Assembly: GCA_039024435.1 (NCBI GenBank)
Contig: JBCCQH010000006.1
Coordinates: 1-64,000, forward strand
Origin: JBCCQH01 sp039024435
GTDB lineage: Bacteria; Bacteroidota; Bacteroidia; J057; JADKCL01
Direction: 5' to 3'
Length of the DNA stretch: 64,000 nucleotides
Shown piece by piece: positions 52,431 to 61,262 of this stretch. Under the pieces are notes generated by a model, which was given only the letters and a program-made list of their open reading frames with translations, did no database searches and was not told the origin of the DNA. The position numbers were made by a program, and so were the translations under genes. Each line of letters begins with the position of its first letter. The first letter of the stretch is position 1.

Positions 52431-52832
52431 CTAGAAAAGGCCGGCCTCATTGGGATTAAATATCTGAAGGGTGTAGCCAATGGTCGGTGCGGTGGGACAC
52501 GCTTGCACAAAGGTCGGATTGGGACCGGAGCAGATATCCGCAACTCCGACGCCCCCGCCGACGACGCCTACTTTGACGGCCGTGTAACCCAGGCCCGGTG
52601 CTGTGGTAAAGCAAGAAGAAATCGGCAGGTTGACCGAACTGTTGGGAGCGATGGTGACCGTCCCGGTCACACAAAACGGACCTGAACAGGGAGTGAGTAT
52701 GTTCTGGGCGGCCGCTTTCACGACAATGGTACACGGAGTGGCGTTTTTGAACTTCAATTGAGCATTTACCGAGGAAGCGACCAAGGTAAATGCGGCCAAC
52801 AGAATGAAAATGGGAAGAATCTTTTTGAACAT
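52431..52832 (-). CDS. small exported protein with paired cysteines
   Basis: A 133-residue protein with a signal peptide (cleavage near VNAQ). The mature part is short beta-rich with cysteines at NATPCTIVV, TPCSGPFCV, SSCF, DICS and QACP. Hydrophobic and Gly/Val-rich segments (GVVGGGVGVADI) lie between them. It resembles small secreted Bacteroidetes proteins of unknown function; no domain is recognised. It lacks a sorting domain, so it is probably periplasmic. The start at 52832 gives the signal peptide; a longer frame to 52967 lacks any. Confidence 0.75.
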   Translation of the reverse strand: MFKKILPIFILLAAFTLVASSVNAQLKFKNATPCTIVVKAAAQNILTPCSGPFCVTGTVTIAPNSSVNLPISSCFTTAPGLGYTAVKVGVVGGGVGVADICSGPNPTFVQACPTAPTIGYTLQIFNPNEAGLF

Positions 52833-53444
52833 AATTGAAATATTTAAAGGGTGATCAATAAAGTGTGCTTTGCGGGTTTCAGCCAGGATAGCTGGGTGAG
52901 CAGTGGACAGCGATATGCGCATTTTTTGCAATTCTGGATCGGAACGCTGCGGAATTCGCGCGTTCACTAAACCGAATCACGGGGGGAACTGCCGGATGCG
53001 ATTGCTACCGCAGCCCAGCGGTTCCATCCGATTTTCGAGGAAATCGGTCCGACGTGGGACACCCAAACAAGTGCCGGATGGCGGCGGCCCGGCCCAGAAT
53101 GACATCACGGATTTTTACTGGGCCAATGCACAGACCTACACCGGGCAATTGCGGCCAAATGGTTTCATCACAAGGGGTTGATTGTAGCTGAGGTTGATTA
53201 AGTGATTTGAGGTTGACAATGATCTAATGATATGGTCAATATACAACAAATCGGTTCAAATTCAACCGCAAAAGCGCCCCATTCTGTTACACGGTGCTAC
53301 CGTCTCCGCTCCGGGTCGGTGCTCGGTGTCCGAGTGGCCCGCCACCGCGCGGTGGGTAAATTTTGTGGAAAACCTACCGGCGGCAACTTACGGGAATCGG
53401 CGTAGTTTTAGTGCTGGATCTTGGAAATAAGAATACACTCGTTT
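52833..53444. other. intergenic region before thyA
   Basis: 612 bases with no supported gene. It contains an 8 bp direct repeat GAGGTTGA near 53187-53217, two small hairpins (CTCGG/CCGAG at 53322-53334; CCACC/GGTGG at 53342-53355) and the 12 bp string GTGGGTAAATTT (53352-53363) that also occurs at 36559. These may be parts of a dispersed palindromic repeat. Confidence 0.5.
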
Positions 53445-54239
53445 ATGCGCGCATATTTAGATTTACTGCAATACGTGATGGAGCATGGCACCGACAAGGG
53501 GGACCGGACGGGAACTGGTACCCGCAGTATTTTCGGCCATCAGTTGCGTTTTGACTTGCAGGAAGGCTTTCCCCTGGTCACCACCAAGAAAGTACACCTC
53601 AAATCGATCATCCACGAACTGCTCTGGTTCCTGGCCGGCGACTCGAATATCCGCTACCTGAAAGAAAACAAGGTCCGGATTTGGGACGAGTGGGCGGACG
53701 AAAACGGCGACCTCGGCCCCGTTTACGGTGTGCAGTGGCGTTCCTGGCCCACACCGGATGGGCGCAGCATCGACCAAATCAGCAATTTGGTGGACCTCAT
53801 TCGCAACCATCCCGACTCCCGCCGCATGATCGTGAGTGCCTGGAATGTGGCCGAAATCGAGCACATGGCCTTGCCGCCCTGCCACACCATGTTTCAGTAC
53901 TACGTGGCCGACGGGAAGCTGTCCTGCCAACTGTACCAGCGGAGCGCGGATCTTTTCCTAGGGGTGCCCTTTAACATTGCCTCGTACGCGCTGCTTACCC
54001 TGATGCTGGCCCAAGTGTGTGACCTGGAACCGGGCGATTTTGTCCACACCTTCGGCGACGCCCACATCTACGCGAATCATTTCGAGCAAGTCCGCTTGCA
54101 ATTGAGCCGGGAGCCGCGGCCGCGTCCGACGATGCGCCTCAATCCGGATGTCCGTTCGATTTTCGATTTCAAGTACGAAGATTTCGAACTGCTGAACTAC
54201 GACCCGCATCCCCGCATCAAAGCTCCGGTTGCGGTATGA
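53445..54239 (+). CDS. thyA: thymidylate synthase
   Basis: A 264-residue enzyme, exactly the E. coli length, that methylates dUMP to dTMP with methylene-tetrahydrofolate. The catalytic Cys146 is in LPPCHTMFQYYV; DKGDRTGTGTRSIFG holds the phosphate-binding Arg, and RSADLFLGVPFNIASYALL contains the dUMP-binding Asp and Asn. All are intact. The start at 53445 is preferred over an ATG at 53421 for the family's N-terminus. folA overlaps its stop in ATGA, a classical coupled pair. Confidence 0.98.
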   Translation: MRAYLDLLQYVMEHGTDKGDRTGTGTRSIFGHQLRFDLQEGFPLVTTKKVHLKSIIHELLWFLAGDSNIRYLKENKVRIWDEWADENGDLGPVYGVQWRSWPTPDGRSIDQISNLVDLIRNHPDSRRMIVSAWNVAEIEHMALPPCHTMFQYYVADGKLSCQLYQRSADLFLGVPFNIASYALLTLMLAQVCDLEPGDFVHTFGDAHIYANHFEQVRLQLSREPRPRPTMRLNPDVRSIFDFKYEDFELLNYDPHPRIKAPVAV

Positions 54240-54724
54240 TTGTCTCGGCAGTATTGGCGGTTTCAGAAAATGGGGTCATCGGAAAGGATAACCAACTGCC
54301 GTGGCGCTTGCCCGCCGATCTCAAATACTTCAAGCGCACGACGATTGACCACACGGTGATCATGGGCCGCAAGACCTACGATTCCATTGGGAGACCGCTG
54401 CCGCGCCGGCGCAATCTGGTAATCACGCGCAACCGCGACTGGACCGCGGATGGGGTAGAGGTGGTCCACGGCCTGACCGAAGCGATTGCCGCCTGTGCGG
54501 GAGAGTCGGAGGTGTTTATCATTGGTGGAGCGACGATTTACGAGCGGGCTTTTGCGGAAGGGCTCGTAACGCGGCTCCACTTGACCCAGGTCCACGCCGA
54601 CTTTGCCGGAGATACTTTTTTTACCCTGCCCGAAGCGGATACTTGGCGGGTCATCTCGCAGGTGCGCCACGAATCGGATGAAAAAAATCCTTACGCTTAC
54701 AGTTTTTTGGTTTTGGAACGCTAG
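54236..54724 (+). CDS. folA: dihydrofolate reductase
   Basis: A 162-residue enzyme that reduces dihydrofolate, regenerating the cofactor that thymidylate synthase oxidises. Motifs: VSAVLAVSENGVIGKDNQLPWRLPADLKYFK (substrate site; Asp27), TVIMGRKTYDSIGRPLPRRRNLVITR and VFIIGGATIYERAF (NADPH site). The length is normal. It overlaps thyA by 4 nt, so they are translated together, as in many bacteria. Confidence 0.97.
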   Translation: MIVSAVLAVSENGVIGKDNQLPWRLPADLKYFKRTTIDHTVIMGRKTYDSIGRPLPRRRNLVITRNRDWTADGVEVVHGLTEAIAACAGESEVFIIGGATIYERAFAEGLVTRLHLTQVHADFAGDTFFTLPEADTWRVISQVRHESDEKNPYAYSFLVLER

Positions 54725-55064
54725 CGTGACGGAGGGAGCGATTTTGCGCTTAGCCTAAAGTGGTTTTGCTTGCCGATAAAGAAGAAAACTCGCTTGCCCC
54801 GAGCGCAAGATCTTTGCTGGGCATGCTTGCGGTTTGTTTTGATCGGACAAAACGTTTGTCCTGCTAATTGTCGGTCGAGGAAATCCTCCTTTTGCCCGGG
54901 GGCAGGTGATGCCACCCACATAAACGCAGTGCCTGATGGCAATATACAGTAGGTCCAAAGCACGCAGTGCCCAAGCGCGTAATTTTGACACTTGAATTAT
55001 TGTCGTTGTGGGCCCGTTTGTGCTCGTCAGATGTTCGGGGAATGATGTATATTTACCACTGACA
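54725..55064. other. intergenic region after folA
   Basis: 340 bases with no supported gene. The frames present lack a plausible start or homology. The last part holds the TATATTTA element (55048-55055) of the next gene. No clear terminator found. Confidence 0.5.
55048..55055 (+). promoter_or_regulatory. -7-like element of the HYC_CC_PP gene
   Basis: TATATTTA, one mismatch from TAnnTTTG, 9 nt before the ATG at 55065. Confidence 0.45.
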
Positions 55065-55439
55065 ATGAAGCGCATCCTCCTCACGATATTGCCCTTGTAC
55101 TATCTCCTGGCGACGCTGGGAATTGGGATCAACGTCCACTACTGCGGCGGTAAGGTCGGAGACGTGCAGTTGTTTGCTTCGCCGGAATCCTGCTGCGATT
55201 CCGAAACCGAAGACGATTGCTGCCACGAGGAACACGTGCGTTTTCAACTGGAAGATGCGCAATCTTTTGCGCAGACTGCATTCAAGCTGCATTTCACCGC
55301 AGCCATCATCGAGCCGATCAATCCCGATGTGAGGTTAATTGTTGGTGACGAAGCTAGTTTTGTCCTTGCGACCGATCATCCCCCTCCCCAATCACCCGAC
55401 CGCTGGCGTTTGTACTGCGCCCCCTTGCATTACGGTTGA
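55065..55439 (+). CDS. HYC_CC_PP family protein
   Basis: A 124-residue protein with one N-terminal hydrophobic segment (about 5-22) and then the motifs that name this Bacteroidetes family: HYC at 25-27, CC at 43-44 and again at 52-53, and PPP at 106-108. Between them it is acidic with several His (EEHV). Such cysteine and histidine clusters suggest binding of a soft metal. Biochemical function is unknown. The start at 55065 is preferred over an upstream frame because of the promoter-like element. It is followed by an exported HMA protein and a TonB receptor; the three form a recurrent neighbourhood. Confidence 0.8.
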   Translation: MKRILLTILPLYYLLATLGIGINVHYCGGKVGDVQLFASPESCCDSETEDDCCHEEHVRFQLEDAQSFAQTAFKLHFTAAIIEPINPDVRLIVGDEASFVLATDHPPPQSPDRWRLYCAPLHYG

Positions 55440-55514
55440 AATGTCCTTCGCTCCTTTGGCGATTCTTTGCTCGCCAATCGTTTATTTTTATTCATCGAAG
55501 GCAATTTCAAATCC

Positions 55515-55889
55515 ATGAAGTCATTTATTTATTGCATTTCCGTGTTGCTCCTGTGCGCAGTTTCATTTGCTAGGGTCTCAGCGCAGTCGGAGGGGCAAAA
55601 CTCCGAAAAAACCGTTATTACTACCCAGTTTCCCGTGAGCGGTGTGTGCCTGATGTGCAAAGAGCGCATCGAAAACGCAGCCCTGATCAAAGGGGTTAAG
55701 TTTGCGGAATGGGACCTCGACAGCGGAATTCTCAAGGTGGTCTATAAAGACTGGAAAACCAGTGAAAGTGCCATCCACGAAGCCCTCGCCGAGCAAGGGC
55801 ACGAAACCGAAAAGGTCAAGTGTACCGACGAGCAGTACGGTCAGTTGCACGCTTGCTGCCGGTACCGTTCCGTTGATGGAGAACAATAA
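55515..55889 (+). CDS. exported heavy-metal-associated (HMA) domain protein
   Basis: A 124-residue protein with a signal peptide (cleavage near VSAQ) and one HMA fold: FPVSGVCLMCKERIENAAL with the metal-binding CxxC (Cys45, Cys48), the helix and EWDLDSGILKVVYK and GHETEKV strands. After the fold come Cys103 and a Cys114-Cys115 pair. HMA proteins carry Cu+, Zn2+ or Hg2+; export to the periplasm suggests it hands metal between the receptor and other proteins. It is 75 nt after the HYC_CC_PP gene and 11 nt before the receptor gene, so probably one transcript. Confidence 0.85.
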   Translation: MKSFIYCISVLLLCAVSFARVSAQSEGQNSEKTVITTQFPVSGVCLMCKERIENAALIKGVKFAEWDLDSGILKVVYKDWKTSESAIHEALAEQGHETEKVKCTDEQYGQLHACCRYRSVDGEQ

Positions 55890-55900
55890 GCCTCGGCGCC

Positions 55901-58147
55901 ATGCGAATATTTCTAGTAGCGTTCATTGGAGCGTTGTTTCCGGGGGGCATGTTTGCCCAAACCCTGGAACCAGTGCTCCGCGGGCGGGTGATTGAGGCGG
56001 AAACCGGCGCAGGTTTGGCCGGGGTGACTTTGAATTGGGAGGGAACCAGCACCGGAACCTTGAGCAATGAAGATGGAGAATTTCGGTTGTCTCGCGTTGC
56101 CGACTCCACGGTCTTGCTCGTCAAGTTCGTTAGGGTCAAGGAGCGGCGCATGCTCGTTCCTCCGGCGCAGGCGTGGCTCGACATCGCCCTGAGCACGGAC
56201 GGGGAATCGGATGGGGTTGTCCTTGAGGAAGTGCAAATCGATGCCCGCCTCAAAACGACCGAAATATCGACCCTCGATCCCATCAAAACCGAGCAGATCA
56301 GTGATCGTGAACTGCTCAAAGCAGCCTGTTGTAGCCTGGCCGAAAGCTTCGAGACGACCCCTACGGTGGACGTTTCCTTTTCGGATGCGGTCACCGGCAC
56401 GCACCAAATCCAGATGCTTGGTCTCGCCGGTCCCTACACCCAAATCATGCGCGAGGCCATGCCCGATGTCCGGGGTTTTTCGGCGGTTCAAGGGTTGGCG
56501 TTTGTCCCGGGAACCTGGATCGAAAGCATCCAGTTGAACAAGGGTACCGGCTCGGTCGTCAACGGATTCGAAAGCATCGCCGGCCAAATCAACGTCAACC
56601 TCCGGCGGCCCGAGGACATGGACCGTTTCTATTTAAATGTGTACGGCAATGCCATGGGGCGTACCGAGGTCAATGCCCACCTGCGGAAGCAATTCAACGG
56701 CAATTTGAGCACCGCATTTCTGGCCCACGGCCGCCTAAATACACTTCGCAACGACCGCAACGCAGACGGCTTTCTCGACAATCCGCTGGAACAACACTTG
56801 ATCGGACTGAACCGCTGGAAATACGCGGCGGACAACGGGGTGCGCTTTCAAGCGGGAGTGAAGGCCACAATTACCGATCTGGTGGGCGGTGAACGCGATT
56901 TTACTCCCCAAGAAAATGCCGGAGGTACTCTCTGGGGCGTTGATTTGGGGATCCGGCGGTTGGAAGGCTGGGCGAAGCTGGGCAAGGTCTATCCCGAGCG
57001 ACCTTGGCGCAGCATGGGGCTTCAGGTTTCTGGGCTTTACCACGACCAGCGCGCGAATTATGCCATGCGCAACTACGACGCCAATCAGAAGTCACTCTAT
57101 CTCAATTACCTCTACCAAAGTCTCATCGGGACTTCGCGGCACAATTTTATCACCGGAGTGAGCCTGATGTACGACGACTATGCCGAGGTGCTGCTGGTGG
57201 ATACATTTGCCCGGCAGGAAATCGTTCCGGGGGGGTATTTTGAGTATACCTACACGATTCCGGACAAGCTCGACCTCGTCGCGGGGCTGCGTGTCGACTA
57301 CCACAATCTATTTGGCGCCTTCTTGACGCCGCGCTTGCACCTGCGTTACCAGTTGACGCCGCGTACGATATTTCGGATTTCCGGAGGGCGGGGGCAGCGG
57401 ACCGCCAACCTCATATCCGAAAACCAAGGCTTGCTGGCCAGCGCTCGGACCATGGTCATCCAAGGGTCCGACCAGAATCTGCCTTACGGTTTGCGCCCGG
57501 AAATCGCCTGGAACTACGGGGTGAATTTCACGCAAAAGTTTGTCTTGGATTACCGCGAAGGGAGCTTTTCGCTTGATCTCTACCGGACTGATTTCCAAAA
57601 CCAAATCGTGGTCGACCTGGACCAGAGTCCCCAGCAAGCCGTCTTCTATAACCTCGATGGGTCCTCGTTTTCAAACAGTTTCCAAGCCCAGGTCGATTAC
57701 GAACTGCTGAAGCGCCTGGATGTCCGAATTGCCTACCGTTGGCTGGATGTACGCACGACTTACGGGGGAGTGCTTCGGGAAAAACCACTGATTGCCGCCC
57801 ACCGCGCGTTTCTTAACCTTGGGTACGGCACGCGGAACCATTGGAAATTCGATGCGACCCTGAATTGGCAGGGGAGTAAGCGCTTGCCCATCACCACGAG
57901 CAATCCCCCGAAATATCAACTGCCGGCGGAGTCAGATCCTTTTCTCCTGCTCCATTTTCAGGTCAGTAAAACCTGGAAGGAGCGGTGGAACGTCTACCTG
58001 GGAGGCGAAAATCTGCTGAATTTTCAGCAACCAACGCCGATTTTGGCCAGTGATCAGCCGTTCAGTTCCTTCTTCGATGGCTCGATGGTGTGGGGGCCGA
58101 TCTTTGGGCGGAACATCTACGCTGGGATGCGGTTGATTTTGCACTAA
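55901..58147 (+). CDS. TonB-dependent outer-membrane receptor
   Basis: A 748-residue receptor. After a signal peptide (ending FAQ) comes a carboxypeptidase-like regulatory domain (about 25-100), a short linker, and a plug starting near 125 with LLKAACCSLAESFETTPTVDVSFSD; then the 22-strand barrel. The plug carries an unusual Cys-Cys pair (AACCSL), matching the cysteine-rich proteins upstream. Extracellular loops are rich in Asn and Asp. It would be energised by ExbB-ExbD-TonB such as those at 24-26 kb. No partner SusD-type protein follows, so the ligand is likely a metal or metallophore rather than a glycan. hemH follows 105 nt later. Confidence 0.9.
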   Translation: MRIFLVAFIGALFPGGMFAQTLEPVLRGRVIEAETGAGLAGVTLNWEGTSTGTLSNEDGEFRLSRVADSTVLLVKFVRVKERRMLVPPAQAWLDIALSTDGESDGVVLEEVQIDARLKTTEISTLDPIKTEQISDRELLKAACCSLAESFETTPTVDVSFSDAVTGTHQIQMLGLAGPYTQIMREAMPDVRGFSAVQGLAFVPGTWIESIQLNKGTGSVVNGFESIAGQINVNLRRPEDMDRFYLNVYGNAMGRTEVNAHLRKQFNGNLSTAFLAHGRLNTLRNDRNADGFLDNPLEQHLIGLNRWKYAADNGVRFQAGVKATITDLVGGERDFTPQENAGGTLWGVDLGIRRLEGWAKLGKVYPERPWRSMGLQVSGLYHDQRANYAMRNYDANQKSLYLNYLYQSLIGTSRHNFITGVSLMYDDYAEVLLVDTFARQEIVPGGYFEYTYTIPDKLDLVAGLRVDYHNLFGAFLTPRLHLRYQLTPRTIFRISGGRGQRTANLISENQGLLASARTMVIQGSDQNLPYGLRPEIAWNYGVNFTQKFVLDYREGSFSLDLYRTDFQNQIVVDLDQSPQQAVFYNLDGSSFSNSFQAQVDYELLKRLDVRIAYRWLDVRTTYGGVLREKPLIAAHRAFLNLGYGTRNHWKFDATLNWQGSKRLPITTSNPPKYQLPAESDPFLLLHFQVSKTWKERWNVYLGGENLLNFQQPTPILASDQPFSSFFDGSMVWGPIFGRNIYAGMRLILH

Positions 58148-58252
58148 AACATCGAAAAAAGGCCCGGAAGACGACGAAAACGCCCCCCAGAAAGGAAAAC
58201 CCTTTGTCACCAAATCAGTTAACCCTTATAGGAAATCTAAAGCGACTAAGGC

Positions 58253-59299
58253 GTGAAACCCATAAAAACTGGCATCCTCCTCGTGAATCTGGGCACCCCG
58301 GATTCTCCCCGCACCGCCGATGTGCGCAAATATTTGGTTGAATTCCTCACCGATGCTCGGGTGGTCGATATCCCGGTAGTTCCGCGACAATTGCTGGTAA
58401 GGGGTATCATCGGGCCGTTTCGCGGCCCCAAATCGGCCAAAACCTACAAAGAAATTTGGGACAAGGACAAGGGGTCGCCGCTGCTTTACATCAGCGAGGA
58501 ACTGCGGGACGCGGTGGAAGAAGCCCTGGGCGATGAATACCAGGTGGAGCTGGCCATGCGCTACCAAAGTCCTTCGGTCAAGAGTATTCTTGATCGCTTT
58601 AAGGGCAAAATCTTGAAAAAGTTGCGCGTCATTCCGCTGTTTCCCCAGTACGCTTCGGCGACCACGGGCTCGGTGCATCAGGAAGTTATGCGGATCGTTT
58701 CTCAATGGCAAACCATTCCCGATGTTGAATTCGTGAACAGTTATCCCGTCCACCCGGACATGATCGAAGCGTTTTGTGAGCGGGGTCGCCAGTACAACAT
58801 TGACGATTATGACCACGTTCTTTTCAGCTTTCACGGATTGCCGGAGCGGCAACTGGTCAAGGCAGACGAAGGAAATCACTGCGGACAGACCACTCAGTGC
58901 TGTTTTTCCATTTCCGACAAAAACTTTTATTGTTACGGCGCGCAGTGCTACGCCACCACCCACGCGATTGCCGAGAAACTGAATATTCCCCCAGACAAAT
59001 ACACCGTCACCTTCCAATCCCGTTTGGGCAACCAACCTTGGAAAAAGCCTTATACCATCGACGTGCTGGAAGAGCACGCCAAAGAGTTGGGAACGAAGAA
59101 AATCCTCGTGTTTTGCCCGGCTTTCGTCGCCGATTGCCTGGAAACCATCTTTGAAATCGGGGTCGAATACGAAGAAGATTTCCTGAAATGGGGAGGAGAG
59201 GAGTTGACCCTGGTCGAAGGGTTGAATACACATCCGACTTGGGTGCATGCGCTATCGGAAATTGCCCGCGGGAATATGGGCGATGGCGAGTCGATCTAA
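58253..59299 (+). CDS. hemH: ferrochelatase
   Basis: A 348-residue enzyme that inserts Fe2+ into protoporphyrin IX, the last step of haem synthesis. The start region reads GILLVNLGTPDSPRTADV; the conserved metal-binding segment is FSFHGLPERQL with its His, and a Glu is in FCPAFVADCLETIFEIG. The start is GTG at 58253 (no ATG in frame near it). It is 105 nt behind the TonB receptor; linkage to the metal module is possible but could be chance. No [2Fe-2S] cysteines are seen at the C-terminus. Confidence 0.94.
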   Translation: MKPIKTGILLVNLGTPDSPRTADVRKYLVEFLTDARVVDIPVVPRQLLVRGIIGPFRGPKSAKTYKEIWDKDKGSPLLYISEELRDAVEEALGDEYQVELAMRYQSPSVKSILDRFKGKILKKLRVIPLFPQYASATTGSVHQEVMRIVSQWQTIPDVEFVNSYPVHPDMIEAFCERGRQYNIDDYDHVLFSFHGLPERQLVKADEGNHCGQTTQCCFSISDKNFYCYGAQCYATTHAIAEKLNIPPDKYTVTFQSRLGNQPWKKPYTIDVLEEHAKELGTKKILVFCPAFVADCLETIFEIGVEYEEDFLKWGGEELTLVEGLNTHPTWVHALSEIARGNMGDGESI

Positions 59300-59451
59300 A
59301 TTCATCCTGCGGCTTTGCCGTGGTGCCTTCCTGCATCAATCTGCGATTGCAACCTTGACCAATCGATTTTGCATCATTTTGCCGAAGGCGAAATATTTTG
59401 TTCCTTCCGGAAAATGTCCAACAGCCGCTAATTCTTCGTACTGATCTGCTG

Positions 59452-59459
59452 CATATTTA
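59452..59459 (+). promoter_or_regulatory. -7-like element directly before the GTG start of the EGF-like lipoprotein
   Basis: CATATTTA ends 4 nt before the GTG at 59464, similar in spacing to the elements at 12807 and 28483; two mismatches from TAnnTTTG. Confidence 0.4.
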
Positions 59460-59463
59460 CACT

Positions 59464-59958
59464 GTGCGAATCACAATCACCTTTTTGGCCTTCTCTTTGA
59501 TGTTGCTGCCTTGCTGTACCATTGAGGATCCCTGTGAGGATCTCAAGTGCATCAATCAGGGGCGTTGCCGGGATGGGTCGTGTGATTGTGCCGCTGGGTT
59601 TGAAGGTGATAACTGCGAGATTCGCGAAATTGAGAAGTATTTGGGCACTTATTTGCGGGGGCAAGGCTCTTGCAACAACGTCGATTTTGTGCTAGGCACA
59701 CACGTCATCACCGAGCATCCCTTCGAAAACCGGATGATTGTCATCGACGACGGCGTGCTGGACGTACCAATTACGGCGGAGGTTGACGGTTGGAATTTTG
59801 TGATTCCCCGGCAGCAAAATGGTTACACTGATCCCCAAACCAACTTCTCGGAAGATTTTGAAATCTGGGGCCAGGGTTGGATCGACCTGCAAGCTGGCCT
59901 GCTGATTTACAAGCTGGACAATACTGGTTGTGAGTATCAGCTTGAGCTGCCCAACTGA
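59464..59958 (+). CDS. lipoprotein with EGF-like domain
   Basis: A 164-residue protein starting at GTG (59464), because the hydrophobic signal follows directly. The signal ends in LLPCC, probably a lipobox, and the mature part begins with a six-cysteine EGF-like module (CEDLKCINQGRCRDG then CDCAAGFEGDNC). The rest is beta-rich with a last Cys-containing strand (LDNTGCEYQLELPN). EGF-like modules are uncommon in bacteria but recurrent in Bacteroidetes lipoproteins. Function unknown. Its stop directly abuts the convergent PLD gene (TGATCA). Confidence 0.75.
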   Translation: MRITITFLAFSLMLLPCCTIEDPCEDLKCINQGRCRDGSCDCAAGFEGDNCEIREIEKYLGTYLRGQGSCNNVDFVLGTHVITEHPFENRMIVIDDGVLDVPITAEVDGWNFVIPRQQNGYTDPQTNFSEDFEIWGQGWIDLQAGLLIYKLDNTGCEYQLELPN

Positions 59959-61239
59959 TCAGCGACACCCCGTCGAATCATAATTCACGCCTCGGTACAT
60001 CTGGGTGCTGTCTATCCCTTTCTCCCACAATTCCTGCCAATGGGTTTCGAGCGTTGCGTGGACCCCTTCGTCGGCGATCCGGATCCAGGTTTCACTGTTG
60101 TAGCGGTGAGCGTCGTAGTTCCAATTGTGGCTTCCGGTAAAGGTCAGGTGCTCCCGCTGAATCTCTCCCCCCTCGTTCCGGGCAAATGGGCCTTCAACCA
60201 GCATGAGTTTTGAATGCAGTCCGTAAGCAAGCTCGGGATTGCGGGAAGGGAGAAAGCGTACCGATCCTTCCGGTAAGGAATCAAGTATCTGCTTCACCTC
60301 CAGGGCGATATCAAGGTCTTCTTTGAGTAAAATACGAACATCGAGTTCGTGCTCCCGCTGCATCTTTACCAGTTGGTGGGCGAGAATTTTGCGGCACCGG
60401 TGCCAGATGGACATGGCGATGCGTACTTTCGCGGGCTCGCGGGACTGTTCCAAGCCGGATTTCAGACTCCGCAGAATTCCGGCAACTTCATCGCCGGGGA
60501 CTGACTTGGGGAAGAAATAAGCCAGGTGGTCATGCTGGTCCGAGAAGGTGTGGGTGGTGCCAAAAGAAAAATCCAGTTCGGATACCGCCATTGCTTGCCA
60601 GTACGCCAAAAACCGCGAATACAGCCCGCTATCGCCGTGGATGACGACCATTTCGTTCGATTCACCGATTTCGGTTGCGGTAAGATTGGCCGAAGAGACG
60701 GCAATGGTGTAATCGCCCCGGTCATTTGTGCCCGGACTCAGGTGGCGGAACAGGAAAAACTTGTTGTGCATCTGGCGGCGGGGACTGAACTCACTCGTGT
60801 GCAGCAGGCCGGCTTGAGGATTTTCCTCGTTGACGATTCGGAATTGATCGGGATGATTGCGGATCATGCCTTGGAAACGACTTCGGGCCGCTTTTCGCCG
60901 GGGAACGCGCTCATCAGCGTAATTTTTTGGGTCAATGATTACCGACGCCTGCATCCCGGCGTGGCGCCGCAAATTTTCCGCTAGGCGCTCGGCCACAAGG
61001 GGGGCGGTCCAATCGAAAATCGCTATGTGAACCTCCGAACTATCGGTCGCGCGGTCCAGCAAGCGCAGGAGTCCGCGATTGATCGCCCCTTGTCCATCCG
61101 CTGGATAGCTTGGATCGCCTCCACTTGTCGTAAACACCTCGTAAGATATCGCCGGAGCGGATCCCGATCCCGTATCGCCCCCACATGCGGCAAGGAGCGC
61201 AAGTAAAACGACCAGGAAAAGCCATCTTTGGGTATCCAT
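59959..61239 (-). CDS. phospholipase D-like lipoprotein
   Basis: A 426-residue protein with a lipobox (LLAAC, Cys19). Two HxK motifs of the PLD superfamily are present: QMHNKFFLFRH (first half) and GLHSKLMLVEG (second), each followed by a Ser/Thr-Asn segment (VSSANLT; FTGSHNWNYDAHRYNSE). In both, the acidic residue of HKD is not in the standard place. Cyto- or nuclease-like PLDs hydrolyse phosphodiesters of phospholipids or nucleic acids; here the enzyme would sit in the outer membrane or periplasm. Substrate unknown. It abuts the EGF-like lipoprotein gene on the opposite strand. Confidence 0.83.
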   Translation of the reverse strand: MDTQRWLFLVVLLALLAACGGDTGSGSAPAISYEVFTTSGGDPSYPADGQGAINRGLLRLLDRATDSSEVHIAIFDWTAPLVAERLAENLRRHAGMQASVIIDPKNYADERVPRRKAARSRFQGMIRNHPDQFRIVNEENPQAGLLHTSEFSPRRQMHNKFFLFRHLSPGTNDRGDYTIAVSSANLTATEIGESNEMVVIHGDSGLYSRFLAYWQAMAVSELDFSFGTTHTFSDQHDHLAYFFPKSVPGDEVAGILRSLKSGLEQSREPAKVRIAMSIWHRCRKILAHQLVKMQREHELDVRILLKEDLDIALEVKQILDSLPEGSVRFLPSRNPELAYGLHSKLMLVEGPFARNEGGEIQREHLTFTGSHNWNYDAHRYNSETWIRIADEGVHATLETHWQELWEKGIDSTQMYRGVNYDSTGCR

Positions 61240-61262
61240 GGGGCAATAAAAACGGATTTTAC

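Noticed and set aside
58148..58252. Ferrochelatase as part of the metal module transcript
   Set aside because: The gap is 105 nt and no shared signal was seen; treated as adjacent only.
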